Below are positions 1 through 5,865 of a DNA stretch of 7,176 bases, piece after piece (position 1 is the first letter of the stretch; each line of letters begins with the position of its first letter). This DNA comes from an uncultured Bacilli bacterium. GTDB taxonomy: Bacteria > Bacillota_I > Bacilli_A > RF39 > UBA660. The notes beneath the pieces were generated by a model. It did no database searches. It was not told the origin of the DNA and was given only the letters and a program-made list of their open reading frames with translations. The stretch is taken from positions 1-7,176 of the forward strand of contig CALVVW010000059.1 in the NCBI GenBank assembly GCA_944364005.1, written 5' to 3'. A program made the position numbers and the translations under genes.

Positions 1-305
1 TCCCCAAACAAATGTAAATCATTTAACACATAATAAGATAAAGCAGCTTTTTCTTGATTATCATCAATCTTACTTAACGACTGATAATATTGCTGCAAAA
101 CATCTAATTGCAAATTATAAGGAAGTGAAACCATGCCAGCAACCCTCATTCCTTGCACTCTAACACCTGTATCTTCTTCGCCTATATTTTTGCCTCTTAA
201 TGTCGCATTAACCTTCTCTAAATATGACTTAAATTCAACAAAAGATAAAGAACCATTAATTATTAAGTCACGATATCCAAACAATTCTTTTATTTTTTCT
301 TGCAT
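1..305 (-). CDS. Probable Fic-family protein, N-terminal 101 residues (cut by window edge)
   Basis: The ATG at 305-303 is preceded by a strong GGAGGT site (316-311) with a 5-base gap, and the frame is open to base 1. The N-terminus starts MQEKIKELFGYRDLI. The last complete residues read YYVLNDLHLFG, and the next codon begins GA (Asp or Glu). An alanine-containing helix followed by x-x-H-x-F-x-[DE] is how the Fic motif (H-x-F-x-D/E-G-N-G-R) begins, so the window appears to end inside the active-site motif. Fic proteins usually transfer AMP or another nucleotide moiety to a target protein; many are toxins or effectors. It is the last visible member of a minus-strand gene train, 83 bases after the four-cysteine glycosylase-like gene. 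A weak promoter-like pair (TTGATG at 352-347, TATAAA at 331-326, 15-base spacer) could give separate transcription. The family call is inference from a half-seen motif; the coding region itself is well supported. Confidence 0.6.
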   Translation of the reverse strand, partial: MQEKIKELFGYRDLIINGSLSFVEFKSYLEKVNATLRGKNIGEEDTGVRVQGMRVAGMVSLPYNLQLDVLQQYYQSLSKIDDNQEKAALSYYVLNDLHLFG

Positions 306-388
306 AAAGTACCTCCTATTTATTTTTTATAAATTATTTTTTACTGCATCAACGTATACAACATTCTATTAACAAATGATATTATTCG

Positions 389-1156
389 TTAAAACTTTGC
401 ACTACCAACTCGACAAGATTTTTTTAAAGGACAATCCTCACATTTTTTCTTATTACAAAAACTATTTCCTACTTCCCATAAATATTTATCAATAGTACTA
501 GCATCTACCATTAACTCTTTTCCGACCATAATATAAGTATCAGATAATCGTTTAATATCTTTCTGATTTAATTTCTTAGAATCTATAATACCAGTAAAAT
601 AACTAATCTCTATATCATGTCTATCAATAGGAATAACTGCTAAATCTTCCTTAAAATTACAAACCTTAGAATCACATATAATTCTAATCAATAAACCTCC
701 AGTTTTTTGACCATACCCTGGAATACTTTTTATAAATTGTTCTAAAGAGCGAACACTTTCTAAAGATTTTAAACAATACAAAAGATTGTCATACTTTATT
801 AATACTTGCGATAACATCATCCATTTTTTAACAGCAACATTAGGATATCTAGGATGAACATGAGAAACTAAAATATTTCTAAGTTCTTCTTCTGACATAG
901 CAACAACATAGTTAGGATTAAAAATGCAAGGATATTTCATATAAGTATCCATTAAATTATGATGATATATTTTAGACCTCATACCATAATCCAATAAACA
1001 AGAGTAAAACATATATATAAAATATTCATTCGTTCCATAAGTAATATTAACTGGATATTCTATAGTGGCAAGATTATTTTGATTTTGAAAATATTCCTTT
1101 AATAGTAACACTATTTCTCTACATCTTTGATAATCGATATTCAAAATAATCACCAC
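389..1156 (-). CDS. HhH-GPD superfamily (endonuclease III-like) DNA glycosylase/AP lyase with C-terminal Fe-S motif
   Basis: 255 residues if started at the GTG at 1156. Residues 142-155 (IKSIPGYGQKTGGL) match the endonuclease III hairpin LPGVGxKTA, with K151 at the position of the catalytic lysine. IDRHD (177-181) matches the VDTH segment, with D178 as the catalytic aspartate. Near the end, C234, C239, C242 and C248 form C-x4-C-x2-C-x5-C, a shortened version of the family's C-x6-C-x2-C-x5-C 4Fe-4S loop. The protein is therefore probably a bifunctional base-excision enzyme; the base it removes is unknown. About 140 residues precede the hairpin, more than in ordinary Nth, and none of the usual nth neighbours are present. 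Its start overlaps the end of the upstream gene by 7 bases. GTG 1156, GTG 1153 and TTG 1144 are all possible; GGTGAT sits just upstream of the TTG, which makes TTG 1144 (MNIDYQ) the best-supplied start. The overlap implies translational coupling to its partner. Confidence 0.8.
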   Translation of the reverse strand: MVIILNIDYQRCREIVLLLKEYFQNQNNLATIEYPVNITYGTNEYFIYMFYSCLLDYGMRSKIYHHNLMDTYMKYPCIFNPNYVVAMSEEELRNILVSHVHPRYPNVAVKKWMMLSQVLIKYDNLLYCLKSLESVRSLEQFIKSIPGYGQKTGGLLIRIICDSKVCNFKEDLAVIPIDRHDIEISYFTGIIDSKKLNQKDIKRLSDTYIMVGKELMVDASTIDKYLWEVGNSFCNKKKCEDCPLKKSCRVGSAKF

Positions 1157-1926
1157 TTTCTAAAATCATGATGTAAAACTCTCTCATCTAACTCTGCAAA
1201 TCCATTTCTACTCCATAACCATAATGCTGTATGAATATCAATTGGCTTGTATTTAGTTCCCTGAAACACCTCTTCCCAACGAGCAATAACGATTTCTTGT
1301 ACATGACTAGACAAAAACTCTTCCTCAGTAATTAAACCTAAGTGATAAGTAGACTTACAAACATGCGTATCAGGAGCAACAGTTAAACTCTCAATATTTT
1401 TATACTCTCTATCTGTATATTGCCAAATAACATACAACCAGTAATTACATATTTTTGTTCCTGATAAATAAGGAAATCTCTTTTTTTCTTTTTTCTGAAC
1501 AAACTCTCGTATTTTATCCACATCATTATGAAAAGTATCAAATAATTTACGAATATCACTGTCAAAAAAATCTACAAAAGTCTGACATAACGCTATCCAT
1601 ATTTCTGTTTGTTTATTTTTCTGTAATGCTACTTTATATTTTGTTAAAGCAGTCTGAACTTCAAAAAAAGAATGATTCAATACTTCTGTAGGAAAAAACA
1701 CAAACCTAGTTTCCTTATCTTGATATGTCTTATTAGCAGCCTTCCATAACTCATACGAATTTCTTTGATAGTTTAATGCCATAGGCAAAGTAAAATACAA
1801 ATAATTTTCTAACGACTCCTGAGGTAAACCTGGATTAGAATCTTCTGGCATCACTTCTCCACCAAGTAAACCATACTTCCACATCACATATAAAATATCC
1901 ACCTTTTTTAGTATTTCTTCTTTCAA
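1150..1926 (-). CDS. Divergent HhH-GPD-like protein without Fe-S cluster, partner of the adjacent glycosylase
   Basis: 258 residues, starting at a TTG (1926-1924) behind GGGTGA with a 6-base gap, and ending on TGA. I do not recognise it by full-length similarity. However, residues 151-165 (FPYLSGTKICNYWLY) resemble the glycosylase hairpin GxKxxN, with K158 at the catalytic-lysine position. PDTHV (185-189) resembles the VDTHV segment, with D186 as the catalytic aspartate. The Lys-to-Asp distance (28) is close to that in the downstream gene (27). A C-terminal D-x4-LW segment (DIHTALWLW, 230-238) lines up with DKYLWEVG of the downstream protein. There is no cysteine cluster and the protein is rich in Trp and Phe. 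It is probably a DNA-binding base-excision enzyme or its lesion-recognition subunit. The stop overlaps the next gene's start, so the two products are probably made together and may form a complex. An in-frame TGA separates it from a short ORF with its own ribosome site upstream (1977-1933). Confidence 0.65.
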   Translation of the reverse strand: MKEEILKKVDILYVMWKYGLLGGEVMPEDSNPGLPQESLENYLYFTLPMALNYQRNSYELWKAANKTYQDKETRFVFFPTEVLNHSFFEVQTALTKYKVALQKNKQTEIWIALCQTFVDFFDSDIRKLFDTFHNDVDKIREFVQKKEKKRFPYLSGTKICNYWLYVIWQYTDREYKNIESLTVAPDTHVCKSTYHLGLITEEEFLSSHVQEIVIARWEEVFQGTKYKPIDIHTALWLWSRNGFAELDERVLHHDFRKW

Positions 1927-1932
1927 AACATA

Positions 1933-1977
1933 TCACCCTTCTAACTCTTCTACAACTAATTTTACTTCTTTAAACAT
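1933..1977 (-). CDS. 14-residue ORF in frame with, and one stop codon ahead of, the divergent HhH gene
   Basis: ATG at 1977-1975, preceded by AGGTGA (1988-1983) with a 5-base gap, encodes MFKEVKLVVEELEG and stops at TGA (1935-1933). That TGA lies within the GGGTGA ribosome site of the next gene, and the next gene's TTG is in the same frame 17 codons after this ATG. Two readings are possible. It may be a short leader whose translation couples to the TTG start, or it may be the original N-terminus of the HhH protein, cut off by a nonsense mutation and rescued by the internal TTG. The ribosome site is better than chance, but 14 residues cannot prove that a product is made. Confidence 0.35.
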   Translation of the reverse strand: MFKEVKLVVEELEG

Positions 1978-2012
1978 CCTTTTCACCTAAATAGCATATT
2001 CATCATTACTGT

Positions 2013-2245
2013 CTAATCATTATCTTTAACATAATCAATATAATGAGGTCTATTTCTATTTCGTTGATAATCATGACTATCTCTACGAGCTTCCTGATAA
2101 GTTTTTTCTTCCTTTTCTATCAATTTATTTAACTCTCCACTCCACGGTCAAGCCAAATACCACGACATTCTGGACACTAATCAATATCCACGCCTCTTTT
2201 TTCTGACATTAATAATATTACATCCTTACAAATTAGACATTTTAT
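2013..2245 (-). pseudogene. Decayed zf-TFIIB-type zinc-finger protein gene
   Basis: Read on the minus strand, the segment gives KCLICKDV, then RGVDID-stop-CPECRGIWLDRG, then after a frame change ELNKLIEKEEKTYQEARRD, ending VKDND and TAG. This is the small zf-TFIIB zinc-ribbon family (C-x2-C ... DYCPxCxGxWLDxGEL). Three lesions are visible: the expected ATG is ATA (2245-2243); the conserved Tyr before the second C-x2-C is TAG (2179-2177); and GTGGA is duplicated in tandem (2145-2136), adding 5 bases and shifting the frame. Removing the duplication leaves 76 codons including the stop. All four cysteines survive (KC, IC, and the CPEC pair). The function of the family is poorly known; the zinc ribbon suggests nucleic-acid or protein binding. 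It lies 37 bases after the ASCH gene and before the two HhH genes, so it was probably once part of that operon. Confidence 0.88.
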
Positions 2246-2282
2246 AATAATTCTTCTCTAATTCACACACAAAATTAAAAAA

Positions 2283-2678
2283 TTATTTTTCATCATAAGG
2301 ATACTCCCAGAAACTAAGTGCACCATTGACATAAATAGGTTCGATTTTACAAACATTATCCATCAAAAAACCATAGCCTGACCAATCTAAATCTTCAATC
2401 AATCCAGAATAAACAAGTCTATTCTCTTGTTCCAAATCACGACGTAACTGATTATCTACCAAAACACAATCCGAAAGATGTGCTTTTGCTAGAATACATC
2501 CTGTAGGATAACTAAGACCTAAACTAGCAAACTTCTTCATAGCTTTCTTATCCACACTTTTACCAGCATGAATTAAAATATCTCCACGATATTTTGTCTT
2601 CCAAGTCCGAAATTCATATCTTTTTAATCCTTCAGCAATCAAAGTAGCAAATGGTTGCTTAATCGTAATTACTTTCAT
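2283..2678 (-). CDS. ASCH-domain (PUA-like) protein
   Basis: 131 residues, starting at ATG 2678 behind a strong AGGAGG site. The N-terminus ITIKQPFATLIAEG, followed by GLKRYEFRTW (residues 17-26), carries the ASCH signature G-x-K-x-x-E-x-R. RGDILIHAGK (31-40) is the following strand and loop, and the end GALSFWEY (119-126) matches the family's closing segment. ASCH domains share the beta-barrel of PUA/EVE domains and bind RNA or modified nucleotides; a few, such as the YqfB type, hydrolyse N4-acetylcytidine. I cannot assign a catalytic activity here. It is the first gene of the minus-strand train leading to the zf-TFIIB remnant and the two HhH genes, and it is divergent from the YfmF gene with only 62 bases between their starts. 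Confidence 0.85.
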   Translation of the reverse strand: MKVITIKQPFATLIAEGLKRYEFRTWKTKYRGDILIHAGKSVDKKAMKKFASLGLSYPTGCILAKAHLSDCVLVDNQLRRDLEQENRLVYSGLIEDLDWSGYGFLMDNVCKIEPIYVNGALSFWEYPYDEK

Positions 2679-2694
2679 AACTCCTCCTAATTAA

Positions 2695-2722
2695 TTACTA
2701 GTATATCAAAATATGTGATAAA
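2695..2722 (+). promoter_or_regulatory. Possible promoter for the YfmF-YfmH pair
   Basis: TTACTA (2695-2700) and GATAAA (2717-2722), the latter preceded by TGT, are separated by 16 bases and lie 18 bases before the YfmF start, which has GAGGTG as its ribosome site. The -10 has an extended TGn element, but both hexamers are imperfect. It would overlap the divergent -10 box. Confidence 0.3.
2700..2705 (-). promoter_or_regulatory. -10 box (TATACT, extended) for the ASCH-led minus-strand cluster
   Basis: On the minus strand, TGATATACT gives an extended -10 (TG-n-TATACT) 21 bases upstream of the ASCH start. No good -35 is visible at 16-18 bases, which is tolerable for an extended -10 promoter. 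It is the only convincing promoter sequence seen upstream of the minus-strand genes ending at 389. Confidence 0.45.
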
Positions 2723-2740
2723 ATAAAACTGAGGTGTTTT

Positions 2741-3994
2741 ATGAAAGAGATAACAATAACAAATCCAACTTTAATAAAAAATGAAAACTTTGAAACCATC
2801 ATAATATCAGTAATATTTCCCTATCAAGAAAAAATAGAAGAACTAGCAAAACAAGCATTACTACCTGCCATGCTAATGTATATGAACGAAGAATATCCTA
2901 CAGAAGAAGAATTCCAAAAAGCATTAAAAGAAAACTACATCGTAGATTATTTTGCCAAACAAATAACAGTAGGAACAACCAATTCCTTTGCTTTCTATTT
3001 AGTAATTCCTGATAAATTAACACTAAAGAAAGACTATGTCGAAAAACAAATATCTTTCCTAGAAAAATGTCTTTATCATCCTAAATTAATAAATGAAGAA
3101 TTCGATAATTTTGAATTAGAACGTGAAAAAGAAAATTTACTAATCAAATTAAAAAATACAGATAAATCCTTCCATGCCTATCAAACCAAAAGACTACATA
3201 AATTAGTAGATAATGAAGGAATATTTTCTAGATCACTATATGATCATCAAGACCTAATAGAAAAACTAACCTCAAAAGAATTATATAAGTTTTATCAAAA
3301 AAATATTAAAAACAATCATCCTCTTATTTTTATCCTAGGAAATATAGAAAAACAAACTATACTACCTATCATAAAAAAGTATTTTCCCACACTAAAAGAA
3401 CAAGAAACATTAAAAACAAATTACAGACATTACCTAAAACCTTTTAGAACAACACCACAAGAAATAACAGAAGAAAAACACTTTAAAGACTCAAGCCTAT
3501 CCCTAGTATATAAAGTAGAAAATATGAAAGAAGAAGACACCATTCTCTTAGGCTTACTAAAAAAACTTTTAACATCACAATCAACAAGACTATTAAATAA
3601 AAAATTAAGAGATGAATATAACTTAGTCTACTCATCTAACGTAACCTTCTATCCAAACTTTGGAATCTTTGAAATAACAGCCTATATCAATCCTCTAAAT
3701 AAAGATTTAGCCCTAAAAAAAATATTAGAAGTGATGAATGATATAAAACAAAGAAAAGACTTAAATCTTCTAATAGAAAAAATTATACGTAGAAGAAAAA
3801 CAATTTTAATCAGAAATCTCGATAATAAATATTCCATATTAACAAAAGCAATATATAAAAAACTAAATATAGCGTACACTGATAAAGAAAGCTATGACCG
3901 CTTAACAAAAGTAACAGAAGAAGACTTACTAGAATGCTTATCCAGACTAAAATTAGACACAATATATTTTTTAAAGGAGATGCAAGATGAATAA
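2741..3994 (+). CDS. yfmF: M16-family peptidase-like protein YfmF (EF-P 5-aminopentanol modification-associated), non-catalytic subunit
   Basis: 417 residues, the usual size for this family, starting at ATG behind GAGGTG. The protein has the two-lobed M16 (insulinase/processing-peptidase) organisation. The first lobe lacks the zinc motif HxxEH: the corresponding region reads PAMLMYMNEEYPTEEEF (42-58). The second lobe keeps the typical SxRLLNKKLRDEYNLVYSS segment (about 281-300). An inactive M16 protein encoded directly before an active one is the pattern of Bacillus YmfF/YmfH, named in databases for a link to elongation factor P modification with 5-aminopentanol. By analogy with other M16 pairs it should form a heterodimer with the next gene's product and hold the substrate. 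No signal peptide is seen, so it is cytoplasmic. It overlaps the next gene by 8 bases. The family assignment is firm; the exact biological role is taken from the family. Confidence 0.85.
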   Translation: MKEITITNPTLIKNENFETIIISVIFPYQEKIEELAKQALLPAMLMYMNEEYPTEEEFQKALKENYIVDYFAKQITVGTTNSFAFYLVIPDKLTLKKDYVEKQISFLEKCLYHPKLINEEFDNFELEREKENLLIKLKNTDKSFHAYQTKRLHKLVDNEGIFSRSLYDHQDLIEKLTSKELYKFYQKNIKNNHPLIFILGNIEKQTILPIIKKYFPTLKEQETLKTNYRHYLKPFRTTPQEITEEKHFKDSSLSLVYKVENMKEEDTILLGLLKKLLTSQSTRLLNKKLRDEYNLVYSSNVTFYPNFGIFEITAYINPLNKDLALKKILEVMNDIKQRKDLNLLIEKIIRRRKTILIRNLDNKYSILTKAIYKKLNIAYTDKESYDRLTKVTEEDLLECLSRLKLDTIYFLKEMQDE

Positions 3995-5231
3995 AATAGA
4001 AAAAACAACATTAACTAATGGACTAACCATCTACTTCTATGAAGATAAAAGAAAACATACAACTATTTTCCAATTAATTACTTTTTTTGGCGGAATGTCA
4101 AAAGACTACAAAATTGATAACGTAGACTACCACTTTTCTGATGGTATCGCTCATATATTAGAACATTACTTAGTAGAATGTAGTAAATATGGAAACTATA
4201 TAGAAATATTAGGACAACACGACATGAATAGTAATGCTTGTACACATGGAAAAATAACTAGATATTTTTTCGATACTGTAGATAATATAGAATTTGGTAT
4301 AAAAACATTACTAAATTGCATATATTCTCCTATCTTTACAGAAGAAAATTTAACTAAAGTAAAAGAACCTATCTATCAGGAAATCAGGGGAAAAGAAAAC
4401 AATAAGTTTTATCATGAAGATATTAAAGTATTAAATAACTGTTTTCATTCTTTATCTTTTAAAACAACTGGTGGAACAATAGAAGAAGTAAAAAATATAA
4501 GCTTAGAAGACATCAAATTATGCTACGAAGCATTCTATCAACCATCCAATCAAATAATCATAGTTGCTGGTAACTTTAATAAAGAACAAGTATTAAAAAC
4601 AATAAAAGAAGAAACAAAAAACATAAAAACACCAAAACACAAAGTAGAAAAAATAAATATAAAAGAAAAAAAAGAAGTCGTTAAACAAGAAGATGAATTA
4701 CTTTTTCCAACACCCAAAACTTATACAGAAGTAACATATAAAATATCACTAGATCATTTATCTAACTTAGAACAATTAAAATTAGATTTTTATATTTATT
4801 ACTTTATGGAAATGACTACCAGTGTATCATCACCTTTATATAAAAAAGTAATCAAAAATAAAATTATAACTAGTAGTATAAACAAATCAAAAAAACAATT
4901 AGAAAATTATCTACTTTTATCAATAGGAAGTTATACAGATAAAAAAGAAGAATTAGTAAATAGTATCATAGAAGAATTTAAAAATCCAACGTTAGACAAA
5001 GAGTTATTTGAAATAGATAAAAAAAATACCATACTAGAAATTATATTAAGAGAAGAAAACCTTTCTTCTATGATAAGTCCATTAATTGGAAACATAGTAG
5101 ATTTTAATTATCCCTATCCAGATACAATCGAAGATATAGAAAAGTTCTCTTTTGAAGAATTTAAAAAATTAATACAGTCACTAGACTTTACAAACTATAC
5201 AGTAACTACCATAAAAAATCCTAAAAATTAA
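3987..5231 (+). CDS. yfmH: M16-family zinc metallopeptidase YfmH (EF-P 5-aminopentanol modification-associated), catalytic subunit
   Basis: 414 residues. The start ATG lies inside the end of YfmF behind AAAGGAG, indicating translational coupling. The inverted zinc motif is clear: HILEH (56-60), with H56 and H60 as zinc ligands and E59 as catalytic base. The third ligand is probably E132 in YQEIRGKENN, 73 residues after E59, the usual M16 spacing. TTGGTIEEVKNISLEDIKLCYEAFY and the following IIVAGNF strand are standard M16 features. It is expected to work as a heterodimer with YfmF in the cytoplasm. In Bacillus this pair is followed by ymfI and a recA-ward gene string; here it is followed by an unrelated convergent gene. 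A lysine- and glutamate-rich linker (about 201-235) separates the two lobes. The last codons form one arm of the terminator. Confidence 0.88.
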   Translation: MNKIEKTTLTNGLTIYFYEDKRKHTTIFQLITFFGGMSKDYKIDNVDYHFSDGIAHILEHYLVECSKYGNYIEILGQHDMNSNACTHGKITRYFFDTVDNIEFGIKTLLNCIYSPIFTEENLTKVKEPIYQEIRGKENNKFYHEDIKVLNNCFHSLSFKTTGGTIEEVKNISLEDIKLCYEAFYQPSNQIIIVAGNFNKEQVLKTIKEETKNIKTPKHKVEKINIKEKKEVVKQEDELLFPTPKTYTEVTYKISLDHLSNLEQLKLDFYIYYFMEMTTSVSSPLYKKVIKNKIITSSINKSKKQLENYLLLSIGSYTDKKEELVNSIIEEFKNPTLDKELFEIDKKNTILEIILREENLSSMISPLIGNIVDFNYPYPDTIEDIEKFSFEEFKKLIQSLDFTNYTVTTIKNPKN

Positions 5232-5247
5232 AAACTTTTAGGATTTT
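5215..5247. terminator. Bidirectional intrinsic terminator, perfect 12-bp stem
   Basis: AAAATCCTAAAA (5215-5226) and TTTTAGGATTTT (5236-5247) are exact reverse complements around a 9-base loop. The plus strand continues TTTTATTT, and the minus strand continues with a T-run after the stem, so it can stop both yfmH and the convergent DUF3298 gene. The left arm lies within the last codons of yfmH. The stem has only three G-C pairs. Confidence 0.8.
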
Positions 5248-5249
5248 AT

Positions 5250-5780
5250 TTATAATTGATCATAAGGAATAACTATTTTAAAGGCTCCAGAGGAATAAGG
5301 AGCAATCTGATATTCTGGAAAATAAATCATGATACCACGAGAAGTAAAGACAAAAGTTTGAAAATTAGATTTCTCCGGACTAGTACCTTCAAATAATAAT
5401 TCTTGATCATGAATATTAGGATTCTTAGAAAGAATCTTTCTACTTTCAGTAGATAAAATAGAAAGTAAATGCTCTTTTTCTCGTACTAAATCATGAATAG
5501 TAATAATCTTATCACACGAAATATCATAAACAAAAGATGAAATTCTATGTTCAGGATGAGCACCAGCAGTATAAAATGATACATAAAACACAACAGATAA
5601 ATAATCTTGATAACTATACTCATCATGAGAAACATCTAAAGTATAAGTAAAATTCTCCTGAATTGGTTCCTTAGCATAATTCATAAACTCATGAATTATT
5701 TTTTCTAAAAACTCTTGCATTGTCTGATTTAAAGTTAAATACTTAGTTCTTGGATAAATTACTTGTATTCCATTATTCAT
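5250..5780 (-). CDS. DUF3298/RsiV-type domain protein without signal peptide
   Basis: The start chosen is ATG 5780 (MNNGIQVIYP), because GGTGA lies just before it. A longer frame reaches an ATG at 5867 but has no ribosome site and would run into the start of the divergent glycosylase gene. From ATG 5780 the product has 176 residues. The core FYVSFYTAGAHPEHR (65-79), SSFVYDISCDKIITIHDLV (81-99) and the end IAPYSSGAFKIVIPYDQL (159-176) match the DUF3298 domain of RsiV and related DUF4163/DUF3298 proteins. In RsiV this domain binds lysozyme outside the cell; many relatives have no known role. Family members normally follow a signal peptide or membrane anchor, and none is seen here unless the 29-residue aromatic, hydrophobic extension from 5867 is used. 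The gene is a single unit with no sigma factor beside it, so anti-sigma activity is not indicated. Confidence 0.75.
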   Translation of the reverse strand: MNNGIQVIYPRTKYLTLNQTMQEFLEKIIHEFMNYAKEPIQENFTYTLDVSHDEYSYQDYLSVVFYVSFYTAGAHPEHRISSFVYDISCDKIITIHDLVREKEHLLSILSTESRKILSKNPNIHDQELLFEGTSPEKSNFQTFVFTSRGIMIYFPEYQIAPYSSGAFKIVIPYDQL

Positions 5781-5819
5781 AACATCACCAATAAAATATA
5801 TGTAAAAGTAGGAAAAAAC

Positions 5820-5848
5820 TTGAAAAGAATACAAAAGAAAGTTATAGT
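5820..5848 (+). promoter_or_regulatory. Sigma-A-type promoter of the deoxyinosine glycosylase gene
   Basis: TTGAAA (5820-5825), a 17-base spacer and TATAGT (5843-5848). Transcription would start near 5855, leaving a leader of roughly 11 bases that contains AGGTGA (5856-5861) and then ATG 5866. The leader is very short but workable. The promoter lies within the region shared with the divergent DUF3298 gene's upstream sequence. Confidence 0.5.
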
Positions 5849-5865
5849 AAACACTAGGTGATAAC

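Noticed and set aside
133..372. Plus-strand open frame of 79 codons
   Set aside because: It is antisense to the Fic-like gene and its upstream region, has no ribosome site, and its low-complexity Phe/Tyr/Thr content is typical of an antisense reading.
1383..1691. Short open frames on both strands within the divergent HhH gene
   Set aside because: They lie wholly inside a well-supported coding frame, lack ribosome sites and resemble nothing.
1924..1977. Use of TGA as tryptophan (mycoplasma code) to join the two frames
   Set aside because: All Trp codons in the neighbouring genes are TGG, and the HhH gene ends at a TGA that overlaps the next gene's start.
3682..3879. Minus-strand frame with hydrophobic residues inside yfmF
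   Set aside because: Antisense of an A-rich coding region gives Phe/Leu/Ile-rich frames; there is no ribosome site.
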